In this document: one piece after another, positions 28,674-36,149 of the stretch
Layout: every line of letters starts with the position of its first letter
Position numbering within the stretch: position 1 is the stretch's first letter
Source of the DNA: Flavobacteriales bacterium
GTDB taxonomy: Bacteria > Bacteroidota > Bacteroidia > Flavobacteriales_F > PHOS-HE28
Assembly: GCA_016710965.1 (NCBI GenBank)
Contig: JADJTW010000033.1
Location: 62,001-126,000 of the forward strand
Direction of reading: 5' to 3'
DNA: 64,000 nt
Notes under the pieces: generated by a model
Seen by the model: the letters and a program-made list of their open reading frames with translations, nothing else
Database searches by the model: none
What the model was told of the DNA's origin: nothing
Made by a program: the position numbers and the translations under genes

Positions 28674-29171
28674 TCAGGCCGGTGCCTTCGCACTGCGCTG
28701 TTGCGCCAGTGCCCTCCTTGCCTCGCGGTAGTACCTGAATGGCACCACCAGCATGCCGAAGCACTCACCGCCTTCCTTCACCAACCGCTTGTGATGCGCC
28801 TTGTGCGCCTTGCGGATGGCTAGGAAGTACGGATTGCTGGTGCGTCGGAGCCATTTGATCCGCTGGTGGATGAAGACCTCGTGGACCACGAAGTAGAGCA
28901 TGCCATAGAGGAGGATGCCCAAGCCGATCCACAACCAGGGAGTATCAAGGCCCCTGATACTGCCCACGATGAAAAGCGTGATGGATGGCAGGGCGAAGAT
29001 CAGGAAGAAGGTATCGTTGCGTTCCAGGAAGCCATAGTGGTCCTTGCGGTGGTGATCGGCGTGCAATGACCACAGGAAACCGTGCATCACGTATTTGTGC
29101 GTAGCCCAGGCGACGAACTCCATCAGAGCCCCAGTAACGGACACGAGGATGATGATGGTCAGCGTGTTCAT
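28674..29171 (-). CDS. crtZ: beta-carotene hydroxylase, CrtZ type
   Basis: The ATG at 29171 gives 165 residues with four membrane segments. The four histidine clusters of the fatty-acid-hydroxylase/CrtZ family are present: HKYVMH, HADHH, HEVFIH and HKAHH. The enzyme adds hydroxyl groups to beta-ionone rings to make zeaxanthin. It is the last gene of the carotenoid operon, 131 bases after the second small gene, so it might also have its own promoter. No lycopene cyclase, which is needed to form its substrate, is found in the window. Confidence 0.9.
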   Translation of the reverse strand: MNTLTIIILVSVTGALMEFVAWATHKYVMHGFLWSLHADHHRKDHYGFLERNDTFFLIFALPSITLFIVGSIRGLDTPWLWIGLGILLYGMLYFVVHEVFIHQRIKWLRRTSNPYFLAIRKAHKAHHKRLVKEGGECFGMLVVPFRYYREARRALAQQRSAKAPA

Positions 29172-29302
29172 CTGGTGCATAACACCCAGAGCCGCTGATG
29201 GTTCGATACCATCGGGACGTGGTGCCGGACCTAAGGTAATCGCCATGCACAAAGGGTACCCGCGAAGGGTAGCCATTGCGCGTGCCAACCGCAGGCTTAG
29301 GA

Positions 29303-29464
29303 TCAGCCTATCACTTCAAGCTTCGGGTAGCGCTTGCGCCAGGCCTCGAGGGCCTTGTTGCTGCTGACGGTGATGATGGTGCGAGAATCCAATCGCACCT
29401 TGATCTCCTTCACACCCGGCTTGATCGGTCGCTCCAGGATGATCGCCGGCTTCTTTCTTGGCAT
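29303..29464 (-). CDS. 53-residue basic protein, tandem paralogue 1
   Basis: The ATG at 29464 opens a 53-codon reading frame. The protein begins MPRKKPAIIL and ends YPKLEVIG, with a central KVRLDSRTIITV strand-like segment and an amphipathic KALEAWRKRYP helix. It has no signal peptide or membrane segment. It matches the neighbouring gene at 38 of 53 residues without gaps, which shows that both are real and under protein-level selection. The predicted beta-beta-helix shape with basic ends could bind nucleic acid, but I do not recognise the family. It lies 18 bases after its paralogue in the photolyase/carotenoid operon. Confidence 0.75.
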   Translation of the reverse strand: MPRKKPAIILERPIKPGVKEIKVRLDSRTIITVSSNKALEAWRKRYPKLEVIG

Positions 29465-29482
29465 CTTCTTGTGTTGAGGGGA

Positions 29483-29644
29483 TCAACCGATCACCTCGAG
29501 TTTAGGGTAACGTTGGCGCCAGAACTCCAGCGCCTTCTGGCTGGCAAGTGTAATAACTGTTCGGGCGTCCAAGCGGACTTTGATGGCTTTAAGGCCTTCC
29601 TTCACCGGTTGGGTAAGGATGAGAGCTTTCTTTTTGCGTGGCAT
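29483..29644 (-). CDS. 53-residue basic protein, tandem paralogue 2
   Basis: The ATG at 29644 lies two bases after the photolyase stop, which points to translational coupling. The protein starts MPRKKKALIL and ends YPKLEVIG, with KVRLDARTVITL and KALEFWRQRYP as the conserved core. It has exactly the same length as paralogue 1. Most substitutions are conservative (I/V, I/L, S/A), as expected for an old duplication under purifying selection. The function is unknown, and the operon context suggests a role in the light or stress response. Confidence 0.8.
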   Translation of the reverse strand: MPRKKKALILTQPVKEGLKAIKVRLDARTVITLASQKALEFWRQRYPKLEVIG

Positions 29645-29646
29645 GG

Positions 29647-30990
29647 CTATGCTGATGGTTCGTTCTTGCTGTCGGTAGACGCTATTTTGCCTGACAATGC
29701 GGCCTGGTAGGCTGCGAGTGCCCGACTTCTGGCATTTTCGTGAACGACCATTGGGCGCACATAGTTTGCCGATCCGAGCTCGGGCACCCACCGCTTCACA
29801 TAAATTAACTGGGGATCATAGCGTTTCACCTGCAGGCTGGGATTGAAGATCCTGAAGTATGGTGCCGCGTCGCAGCCTGAGCCTGAGGCCCATTGCCAGT
29901 TTCCGTTGTTGCTGCTCAGCTCGAAATCGAGCAGTTTGCTCGCGAACCAGGCTTCGCCCCAGCGCCAATCGATCAGCAGGTGCTTGCACAGGAAACTCGC
30001 TGCCACCATGCGCACGCGATTATGCATGAGGCCCGTGGCCAGCAGTTCCCGCATGCCGGCATCCACCAGGGGATATCCTGTCCGGCCTTGGCACCAAGCC
30101 TCGAAGCCTGCCTCATCCGCTCTCCACTCGATGCGATCGTATGCCGGTTTGAAGGCGCGATCATGCTGCGGGAAGTGCCACAGGACCTGCATGAAGAACT
30201 CGCGCCAAATAAGCTCGTTCATGTAGGCTGATGAAAGCGACCAAGCCTTGCGCACCAGCTCGCGAACGCTGACCGTCCCGAACCGCAGGTGGATACTCAT
30301 CCGGCTCGTTCCCTCAGTACCTGGCAGGTTGCGTGTATGCTCGTACTCCCGCAATCGTCGATCGGGCAGGACCGGTGGTTGAAGGTCCATGATGCCTTCA
30401 CCGAAACCGAGGCTCTCCAGCGAGGGAAGCGGAAGAGGCAAACTGCGGTGCAAGCGATCCAGCTGTGCTTCGCTCGCGAACCGCTGGATATCCAGGTCGG
30501 TGAAGCGCTCCCGCCATTTCCGGATATAGGGCGTGCATACCGTGTAGGGTGAGCCGTCGTCCTTTACCACTTCGTTCCGCTCGAATATGCTGATGTCCTT
30601 GAATGTCCTCAAGGCGACCCCATTCTGGGACAGAAGTTCCCCGATGGTGCGGTCTCGCTCCTGGGCGTAGGGCTCGTGGTCATGGTTGACGGTCACAGCC
30701 GTTATCTCGAAGCGATCGAGCAGTCGCCTCCAAACCTCCAGCGGTTGTCCGTGCTCGATCAACAGAGCACCGCCGTGGTCCGCCAGTCGATGACGCAGAT
30801 CGACCAGGATGCCATGGATCAATTGCACGCGTTGGTCCTCCCGTGACTCCAGCCGGTCGAGTATCTGGTTGTCGAAAATGAAGAGCGGGAGCACTTCGCC
30901 GTGGTCGGCCAGCGCGCGGAAAAAGCCGTGGTTATCGTGCAAGCGAAGGTCCCTGCGGAACCAATGGATCGCGACCCTGGGTCTGGCCAT
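29647..30990 (-). CDS. phrB: deoxyribodipyrimidine photolyase (cryptochrome/photolyase family)
   Basis: The preferred ATG at 30990 starts ARPRVAIHWFRRDLRLHDN, the standard photolyase beginning. The protein is 447 residues. The N-terminal Rossmann antenna domain is followed by the FAD-binding domain with the conserved segments TSRMSIHLRFGTVSVRE, ELIWREFFMQVLW, GYPLVDAGMREL, HNRVRMVAASFLCKHL and NNGNWQWASGSGCDAAPYFRIFNP. The last contains the tryptophan and asparagine residues typical of class I CPD photolyases. It repairs UV pyrimidine dimers using blue light. It lies seven bases after idi, inside the carotenoid operon. Confidence 0.92.
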   Translation of the reverse strand: MARPRVAIHWFRRDLRLHDNHGFFRALADHGEVLPLFIFDNQILDRLESREDQRVQLIHGILVDLRHRLADHGGALLIEHGQPLEVWRRLLDRFEITAVTVNHDHEPYAQERDRTIGELLSQNGVALRTFKDISIFERNEVVKDDGSPYTVCTPYIRKWRERFTDLDIQRFASEAQLDRLHRSLPLPLPSLESLGFGEGIMDLQPPVLPDRRLREYEHTRNLPGTEGTSRMSIHLRFGTVSVRELVRKAWSLSSAYMNELIWREFFMQVLWHFPQHDRAFKPAYDRIEWRADEAGFEAWCQGRTGYPLVDAGMRELLATGLMHNRVRMVAASFLCKHLLIDWRWGEAWFASKLLDFELSSNNGNWQWASGSGCDAAPYFRIFNPSLQVKRYDPQLIYVKRWVPELGSANYVRPMVVHENARSRALAAYQAALSGKIASTDSKNEPSA

Positions 30991-30997
30991 CGCTCGA

Positions 30998-31543
30998 TCA
31001 GCGCGGCAGATGCGACCGGGTCGCATGAAGATCCGCGAGCACTTCCGGCCAGCACGCCTTCAGCCAAATGGTAAAGCGCTGAGGATGTTCACGCAGGTCG
31101 GCGTCGATCTCTTCCATCGTCGCGTACCTCCAATCGATCACTTCTTCAGGATCGGGCCTCACGCTGCCCGACCAATGTCCGAAGAACACATGGTCCAGCT
31201 CATGCTCGTGCAGTCCATTCTCGAAACTAGCCCTGTAGATGAAGCTGAACCGGTGCTGCAGTGGCGTAATGATCCCGAGTTCCTCGGCAACTCGTCGCTC
31301 TGCGGCGGCAAGGAGATCCTCGCCCATGCGCGGATGGCTGCAACAGGAGTTCGTCCAGAGGCCGCCGCTATGGTACTTGGTCTCAGCCCTGCGCTGGAGC
31401 AGCAGGCGCCCATCATGATCGAAGAGGAACACGGAGAACGCGCGATGCAATGCACCTTCCTTGTGCGCCTTCAGCTTATCCATGGTGCCAAGCACTTCGT
31501 CCCGCTCGTCCACGAGGACCACTTCATCGAAGTTGTTCGCCAT
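30998..31543 (-). CDS. idi: isopentenyl-diphosphate delta-isomerase, type 1
   Basis: The 181-residue Nudix-fold enzyme has the type 1 IDI signatures. The catalytic cysteine is in TNSCCSHPRMGEDL, the Nudix helix in AAERRVAEELGI, and the metal-binding glutamates in the HEHELDHVFFG region. It interconverts IPP and DMAPP, supplying precursors for phytoene. It lies three bases after crtB, which supports a dedicated role in carotenoid supply. Confidence 0.94.
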   Translation of the reverse strand: MANNFDEVVLVDERDEVLGTMDKLKAHKEGALHRAFSVFLFDHDGRLLLQRRAETKYHSGGLWTNSCCSHPRMGEDLLAAAERRVAEELGIITPLQHRFSFIYRASFENGLHEHELDHVFFGHWSGSVRPDPEEVIDWRYATMEEIDADLREHPQRFTIWLKACWPEVLADLHATRSHLPR

Positions 31544-31546
31544 CGT

Positions 31547-32389
31547 TCAGAGCATTCCGAAACTGTGTCGCAAATAGCTGGTCGTAAGCAGCATGATCTT
31601 CCGGCGGTTGCGCACCCGAATGCGCTCCTTCAGGACATGGTCCACCGGAAGCGCCTTGATCTTGCGGAACAGATTCAAGTAGTAGACGTAGGCCACGTAG
31701 ACGCCGAAGCGCGCACCGTTCGGCAGCGCTTTGATGCCGACCAGGGCCGCATCGAAGTCGGCTTGTATGTCGCTTTGGATCAGTTGTTTGGTTCGGGTGT
31801 CCATGCGCCTGACGTCCACGCCGGGGAAATAGCTGCGGCCGAGTTGCAGGTGGTCATCCTGCATGTCGCGCAGGAAGTTCACCTTCTGGAACGCTGCGCC
31901 GAGCTTCATGGCGGCGGGCCTGAGCTTCTCATAGAGCGTATCGTCGCCTTCGCAGAAGACGCGCAGGCACATGAGCCCGACCACCTCGGCGCTTCCCAGG
32001 ATATAGGTGTTGAAGCTCTTCTCGTCGTGCGCGCTTTCGGCCAGGTCCATCGCCATGCTGTCGAGGAATGTCTCGTACAGGTCCGATCCGATGCGAAAAC
32101 GACGCACAACGGCTTGGAAGCTGTGCAGCACTGGATTCATGCTGACGCCCTGCGCCACTGCCAGACGCGTATCCTCACGGAAGCGGGCCAGCAATGAAGC
32201 TTTGTCGTGCTGGTGGAAGGTGTCCACGATCTCGTCGGCGAAGCGGACGAAGCCGTAGATGGCATGGATGGGGTCATGGAAGCGTCGATGCAACGAACGG
32301 ATGCCAAGGGAGAACGAAGTACTATAGCTGGTCGTTGTCCGTCGGCTTGCGGCCATGCACACGCGATCGTATAAGGCCATCGAATTCAT
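31547..32389 (-). CDS. crtB: phytoene synthase (squalene/phytoene synthase family)
   Basis: The 280-residue protein has the two aspartate-rich substrate-binding motifs of the family: DEIVD near residue 52, and DMQDD (in NFLRDMQDDHLQLGRSYFP) near residue 177. It condenses two geranylgeranyl diphosphates to phytoene at the membrane surface. It overlaps the crtI stop by four bases. Squalene synthase is unlikely because the desaturase and hydroxylase genes are in the same operon. Confidence 0.94.
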   Translation of the reverse strand: MNSMALYDRVCMAASRRTTTSYSTSFSLGIRSLHRRFHDPIHAIYGFVRFADEIVDTFHQHDKASLLARFREDTRLAVAQGVSMNPVLHSFQAVVRRFRIGSDLYETFLDSMAMDLAESAHDEKSFNTYILGSAEVVGLMCLRVFCEGDDTLYEKLRPAAMKLGAAFQKVNFLRDMQDDHLQLGRSYFPGVDVRRMDTRTKQLIQSDIQADFDAALVGIKALPNGARFGVYVAYVYYLNLFRKIKALPVDHVLKERIRVRNRRKIMLLTTSYLRHSFGML

Positions 32390-33867
32390 GCGGTCTGTTG
32401 TTCTGTGTGGATGAGGTCGGCAACCAGTTGTCCGCTGATGAGGGCCGGCGGCACCCCTGGCCCGGGAACGCTGAGCTGGCCTGTGAAATACAGGCCCTTC
32501 ACGCGTTTGCTCTTCACGCTCGGCCGAAGCGGCCCGGTCTGCATCAATGTATTAGCCAGTCCATAGGCGTTGCCGCGAAAGGCATTGTAGTCGCTTCGCA
32601 GGTCGTTGATGCAATAGCTCCGTTGGTAGACCAGATGGGGCTTGGGATCGAAGCCCAGATGACGGCCCAGGCGCTCCATGACCATGCTGAAGTACTGCTG
32701 GCGAATAGCGTCAGTGTCCTCCAAACCGGGTGCGACCGGAATGAGCACGACCAGGTTCTCATGCCCGGCAGGGGCCGTAGCGGGGTCGGTGCGACTGGTA
32801 CAGCTCGTATAGAAAAGCGGACGACTAGGCCAGCGCGGGGTGTCGTAGATCTCGGCACTATGGAGGTCCAATGGCTCATCGAAGAACAGCGTATGGTGCG
32901 CCAAGCGGTCGAGTCGACGATCGAACCCGAGGTAGAACTGCAGGGCGGACGGCGCCATGATGCGCTTGGACCAGTAGGAGAGGCTGTAAGAGCGATGCTG
33001 CTCAGCGAGCAGTGCCTGCTCCACATGGTGGTAGTCTGCTCCTGCAACCACGATGTCGGCATCGAGCATCCCACTCGCTGTTTCCACACCCGTAACGCGT
33101 GCTTGATGGTCCACGGCGATCCTCGAGACTGGTTCATTCATCCGGAATTCCACACCTTGTTGCGTTGCGACTCTCATCATCGCGTCCACCACACGGCCCA
33201 TTCCACCCATGGGATACCAGGTGCCCAGTTCCAGGTCGGCATAGTTCATCAGGCTGTAGAGCGCAGGCGTGTTCTGCGGTGAGGCTCCCAGGAAGAGCAC
33301 TGGGAATTCCATGAGCGAGCGCAGTCGTTGGTCCTTGAAATGCGCACGCACATGTTTGCGCAGCGAGCGGAAGACCTTGGTGCGCAACGATGTCATCAGC
33401 ACATCGGGGCGGGCGTACTCGAGCCAGCTCAGACCCGGCTTATACACCAGGTCGCCCATGGCCATGTCGTATTTCAGCCCGGCGTCATGCAGGAAGCGGT
33501 CCAACGCTGCCCCTGCCCCTGGTTCATGGCGTTCGAAGAATTCGCGCAAGGGCCCGCGCTGTGCTGGGATCGCCCAAGTATCTCCGGCACCGAAGACGAT
33601 GGAGTAGGAAGGATCGAGCCGCACCAGTTCGTAGTGGTCCGAGGCTTTCTGACCGAAGCGTCCGAAGAACCGGTCGAAGACATCGGGCATCCAGTAGAAG
33701 CTAGGTCCCATATCGAAGACAAAGCCCGATTCCTTCAGCACGCGCGCCCGTCCACCGGGTTCTGGATTCTTCTCCAACACAGTAACTCCATAGCCTTTCT
33801 GCGCCAGGGAAGCAGCCGCCGCGAGGCCCGCGAATCCGGATCCGATGACGATGACGGTCTTCTTCAC
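32386..33867 (-). CDS. crtI: phytoene desaturase, CrtI type
   Basis: The 493-residue flavoprotein begins with a dinucleotide-binding fold (VIVIGSGFAGLAAAASLAQKG, then EKNPEPGGRA). It ends with the CrtI signature region (GLYFTGQLSVPGPGVPPALISGQLVADLI). It introduces double bonds into phytoene to make lycopene or neurosporene. The ATG overlaps the sigma-factor stop by four bases, so it is probably the second gene of the operon. Confidence 0.95.
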   Translation of the reverse strand: MKKTVIVIGSGFAGLAAAASLAQKGYGVTVLEKNPEPGGRARVLKESGFVFDMGPSFYWMPDVFDRFFGRFGQKASDHYELVRLDPSYSIVFGAGDTWAIPAQRGPLREFFERHEPGAGAALDRFLHDAGLKYDMAMGDLVYKPGLSWLEYARPDVLMTSLRTKVFRSLRKHVRAHFKDQRLRSLMEFPVLFLGASPQNTPALYSLMNYADLELGTWYPMGGMGRVVDAMMRVATQQGVEFRMNEPVSRIAVDHQARVTGVETASGMLDADIVVAGADYHHVEQALLAEQHRSYSLSYWSKRIMAPSALQFYLGFDRRLDRLAHHTLFFDEPLDLHSAEIYDTPRWPSRPLFYTSCTSRTDPATAPAGHENLVVLIPVAPGLEDTDAIRQQYFSMVMERLGRHLGFDPKPHLVYQRSYCINDLRSDYNAFRGNAYGLANTLMQTGPLRPSVKSKRVKGLYFTGQLSVPGPGVPPALISGQLVADLIHTEQQTA

Positions 33868-34373
33868 CCCGCAGGCTGGTTATCCGATAGCATGCCCATG
33901 AGACGCTGTCGTGCTTCGAAGATCCGGCTCTTCACCGTGCCGATGGGAATCGCCAGTGTTTCGGCGATCTCGTTGTACTTGAATCCGTCCACGTGAAGGA
34001 GGAACGGATCGCGGAATAATGGGTCGAGGCGTTCCAAGCTAACGCTGATCTCACCCAAACGTGTCAACCCGTCCGTACTGGTCTGTTCTTGAACTTGCTT
34101 CAGTCGGTCGTGATCGCTCTCCACCGATGTCATCAGTGCCCTCGTTCTCTTGTTCCGACGATGACCGTTGATGAAGGTGTTCTTCATGATGGTGAAGAGC
34201 CAGGCCTTGAAGTTGGTATTGTCCCGGAATTTGTCCCGGAAAGTCAGGGCCCTTGCGAGGCTGTCCTGGAGAAGGTCCAGCGCGTTGTCGCGATCCCGCG
34301 TCAGGCTCAACGCGAAATAGTACAGCTGTTGCCGCAGCCCGATTAGTTGTTGTTGGAATTCGAGTGCAGACAT
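33864..34373 (-). CDS. ECF-type RNA polymerase sigma factor
   Basis: The ATG at 34373 gives 169 residues. Region 2 is LYYFALSLTRDRDNALDLLQDSLARAL with KFRDNTNFKAWLFTIMKNTFINGHRR. Region 4 ends with PFLLHVDGFKYNEIAETLAIPIGTVKSRIFEARQRL, a typical helix-turn-helix. No anti-sigma factor or zinc-finger gene is adjacent, which is unusual for ECF factors. Being first in the carotenoid/photolyase operon and coupled to crtI, it likely controls its own operon in response to light or singlet oxygen. That role is inferred from position. Confidence 0.92.
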   Translation of the reverse strand: MSALEFQQQLIGLRQQLYYFALSLTRDRDNALDLLQDSLARALTFRDKFRDNTNFKAWLFTIMKNTFINGHRRNKRTRALMTSVESDHDRLKQVQEQTSTDGLTRLGEISVSLERLDPLFRDPFLLHVDGFKYNEIAETLAIPIGTVKSRIFEARQRLMGMLSDNQPAG

Positions 34374-34500
34374 TCTGAAGCAGAGGTTGATCGTTTCGAC
34401 GATGGTACAAAGCAAAGGCAAAATGTCTAATGAAAAAGATAAAAAGATGAACAAAATAATATTATACACACAAGTATCTGATTACTAGATATATGCGATT
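34374..34500 (-). promoter_or_regulatory. AT-rich control region of the sigma/carotenoid operon
   Basis: The roughly 100 bases before the sigma gene are strikingly AT-rich compared with all surrounding sequence and contain no plausible gene. At 34475-34491 there is an inverted repeat, TATCT-N7-AGATA. On the reverse strand several TTTTG and TTTGC stretches could form -7 boxes, but none is unambiguous. It probably holds the operon promoter and an operator. Confidence 0.45.
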
Positions 34501-34568
34501 CGTTACGTTGCTCGAAGCGGCTCGTCAGGTCCCTCGGAGGGCCGAATGCGGAGTAGCCGGAAATGAAA

Positions 34569-34590
34569 AGCCCCGCAAATCGCGGGGCTG
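34569..34590 (-). terminator. intrinsic terminator of the tRNA-Val operon
   Basis: On the reverse strand an eight-base stem (AGCCCCGC with GCGGGGCT) and GATTT loop is followed by TTTCATTT. It begins two bases after the tRNA-Val(CAC) 3' end. Confidence 0.8.
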
Positions 34591-34592
34591 CG

Positions 34593-34667
34593 TGGGACGT
34601 ACTGGATTCGAACCAGTGACCTCATGCGTGTGAAGCATGCGCTCTAAACCAGCTGAGCTAACATCCC
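34593..34667 (-). tRNA. tRNA-Val (anticodon CAC)
   Basis: The 75-base cloverleaf has acceptor arm GGGATGT/ACGTCCC, D arm GCTC/GAGC, anticodon stem CATGC/GCATG around loop TTCACAC, and T arm ACTGG/CCAGT with loop TTCGAAT. The discriminator is A and no CCA is encoded. Anticodon CAC reads GUG. Confidence 0.93.
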
Positions 34668-34703
34668 AAGATTTCAACGGCCAAGGAGGCGCTTGACCGA
34701 TGG

Positions 34704-34778
34704 TGGAGGCAGCCGGATTCGAACCAGCGACCCTCTGCTTGTAAGGCAGATGCTCTGAACCAGCTGAGCTATGCCTCC
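34704..34778 (-). tRNA. tRNA-Val (anticodon TAC)
   Basis: The 75-base cloverleaf has acceptor arm GGAGGCA/TGCCTCC, D arm GCTC/GAGC, anticodon stem TCTGC/GCAGA around loop CTTACAA, and T arm GCTGG/CCGGC with one G-T pair. No CCA is encoded. Anticodon TAC reads GUA and possibly other valine codons. Confidence 0.93.
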
Positions 34779-34802
34779 ATCACTACCTACTGACCAAAGA
34801 AC

Positions 34803-34871
34803 GAACTGGAACCAGCGCCCCTCCCGCCTGTCAGGGGGCGGGATGCTCTGAACCAGCTGAGCTATGCCTCC
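34803..34871 (-). pseudogene. degenerate tRNA-Val-like sequence
   Basis: The first 29 bases, from the acceptor 5' strand through the D arm, are identical to tRNA-Val(TAC) at 34704-34778. The anticodon arm is then a C- and G-rich stretch (TCCCGCC to GGCGGGA) with a CTGACAG loop-like segment that would give anticodon GAC. The T arm is incomplete (GCTGGTTCC without its partner) and the 3' acceptor strand does not pair with the 5' strand. It is therefore probably a broken gene duplicate rather than a working tRNA. Confidence 0.65.
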
Positions 34872-34912
34872 GTACCTACTGGAAAAGAACGACCGCTTGT
34901 TGAGCGGGGCGG

Positions 34913-34920
34913 CAAATGTA
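34913..34920 (-). promoter_or_regulatory. -7 box of the tRNA-Val cluster
   Basis: On the reverse strand TACATTTG (exact TAnnTTTG) followed by CCGCC lies 42 bases before the first tRNA-like sequence. The TTTGCCGCC context is shared with the rpsT and DUF2795 boxes. Confidence 0.5.
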
Positions 34921-34930
34921 TTCCTTCCGC

Positions 34931-36148
34931 TCACAACACCTCGGCCACGACGAAGACACTTCCGGTGACCAGCACGAGATCCCCTGGCCCAGCGGCGAGC
35001 TGCGCTGCAGAGAAAGCCTTGGCCACTGGACCGAACGCCTTTCCATGCAAGCCGATCCTTGCCGCTTCTGTCGCCAGTTCGTTGGCATCGAGAGCGCGCG
35101 GGATGTCCGCTTTGCAGAAGTAGTACGTGGCGTTCTGCGGCAGGATGGCCAGGGCGGGCGCGATGTCCTTGTCCGCGACCATGCCGAGGACAATGTGAAG
35201 CTGGTCATGCGGCGTGACCGAGACCATTTCATTGATCACGCGGAAGCCATCCACGTTGTGGGCTACGTCGGCAATGACCAGCGGCTCGGGAACCAGCACT
35301 TCCCAGCGCCCGCGCAGTCCGGTGTTCCTCACCACGTTCAAAAAACCGTGGATGATCGCGTGGTTGTCGATCCGACATCCGCCTTTGCGCAGTTGATGCA
35401 CAGCGGCGAAAGCGGTCAGAGCGTTCTTGCGCTGATGAGCACCGGCAAGCGTTGAGGTGAACGTGTCGGGCATGGTGGCGTCAGCGAACGAGAGTGGGGC
35501 GTTCACGGCAGCTGCGGCGCTCCGGAACACATCGGCCACAGCAACTTGTGATTCGCCGATAACGACCGGCACACCTGGTTTGATGATGCCGGCCTTCTCC
35601 TGAGCGATCGCTTCCAATGTGCCGCCCAGGAACTGCATGTGGTCCCAGCCGATGTTCGTGATGACGCTCACATCGGGTGTGATCACATTGGTGCTGTCGA
35701 GCCTGCCGCCCATACCGGTTTCGATCACGGCGATATCCACCTTCTCCTCCCTGAACCACCACAACGCGAAAGCAACGCCCCACTCGAAGAAGGAAGGCCC
35801 GATCGATTCAAAGGCTGCACCGTACGAGTCGACGAAACGCACCACGGTCTCCTGGGCGACCATTTCACCATTGATGCGGAAACGTTCGCGGAAGTCTTTC
35901 AGATGCGGGGACGTATGCAAGCCTACCCGGTACCCGGCCTCCTGCAGTACGCTCGCGACGAGGGAGCACGTGCTGCCTTTGCCGTTCGTTCCCGCCACAT
36001 GCACGCAACGCAGGCCATGCTCGGGGTGCCCCAAAGCACGCATGAGCGCGTGCGTGTTGCTCAGGTCGGCTTTATAGGCCGCCGCGCCGATGCGCTGGAA
36101 CATGGGAAGCTGCGCGTAGAGGTACGCCAGCGTCTCCGCGTAGGTCAC
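34931..36148 (-). CDS. folC: folylpolyglutamate synthase / dihydrofolate synthase
   Basis: The 405-residue Mur-ligase-family enzyme has the ATP-binding loop HVAGTNGKGSTCSLVAS and HTSPHLKDFRERFRING. Further motifs are the Mg-binding ETGMGGRLDSTNVI, ITNIGWDHMQFLG, EKAGIIKPG and VIADVAHNVDGF. It adds glutamate to dihydropteroate and to folates. The start lies one base after the tonB stop, so it is co-transcribed with the ExbB-ExbD-TonB genes without an obvious functional link. Confidence 0.94.
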   Translation of the reverse strand: MTYAETLAYLYAQLPMFQRIGAAAYKADLSNTHALMRALGHPEHGLRCVHVAGTNGKGSTCSLVASVLQEAGYRVGLHTSPHLKDFRERFRINGEMVAQETVVRFVDSYGAAFESIGPSFFEWGVAFALWWFREEKVDIAVIETGMGGRLDSTNVITPDVSVITNIGWDHMQFLGGTLEAIAQEKAGIIKPGVPVVIGESQVAVADVFRSAAAAVNAPLSFADATMPDTFTSTLAGAHQRKNALTAFAAVHQLRKGGCRIDNHAIIHGFLNVVRNTGLRGRWEVLVPEPLVIADVAHNVDGFRVINEMVSVTPHDQLHIVLGMVADKDIAPALAILPQNATYYFCKADIPRALDANELATEAARIGLHGKAFGPVAKAFSAAQLAAGPGDLVLVTGSVFVVAEVL

Positions 36149-36149
36149 C

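Noticed and set aside
34674..34934. A reverse-strand protein of 86 residues
   Set aside because: It is a translation of the tRNA-Val cluster. The repeated GIAQLVQS strings are the well-known product of reading tRNA genes as protein.
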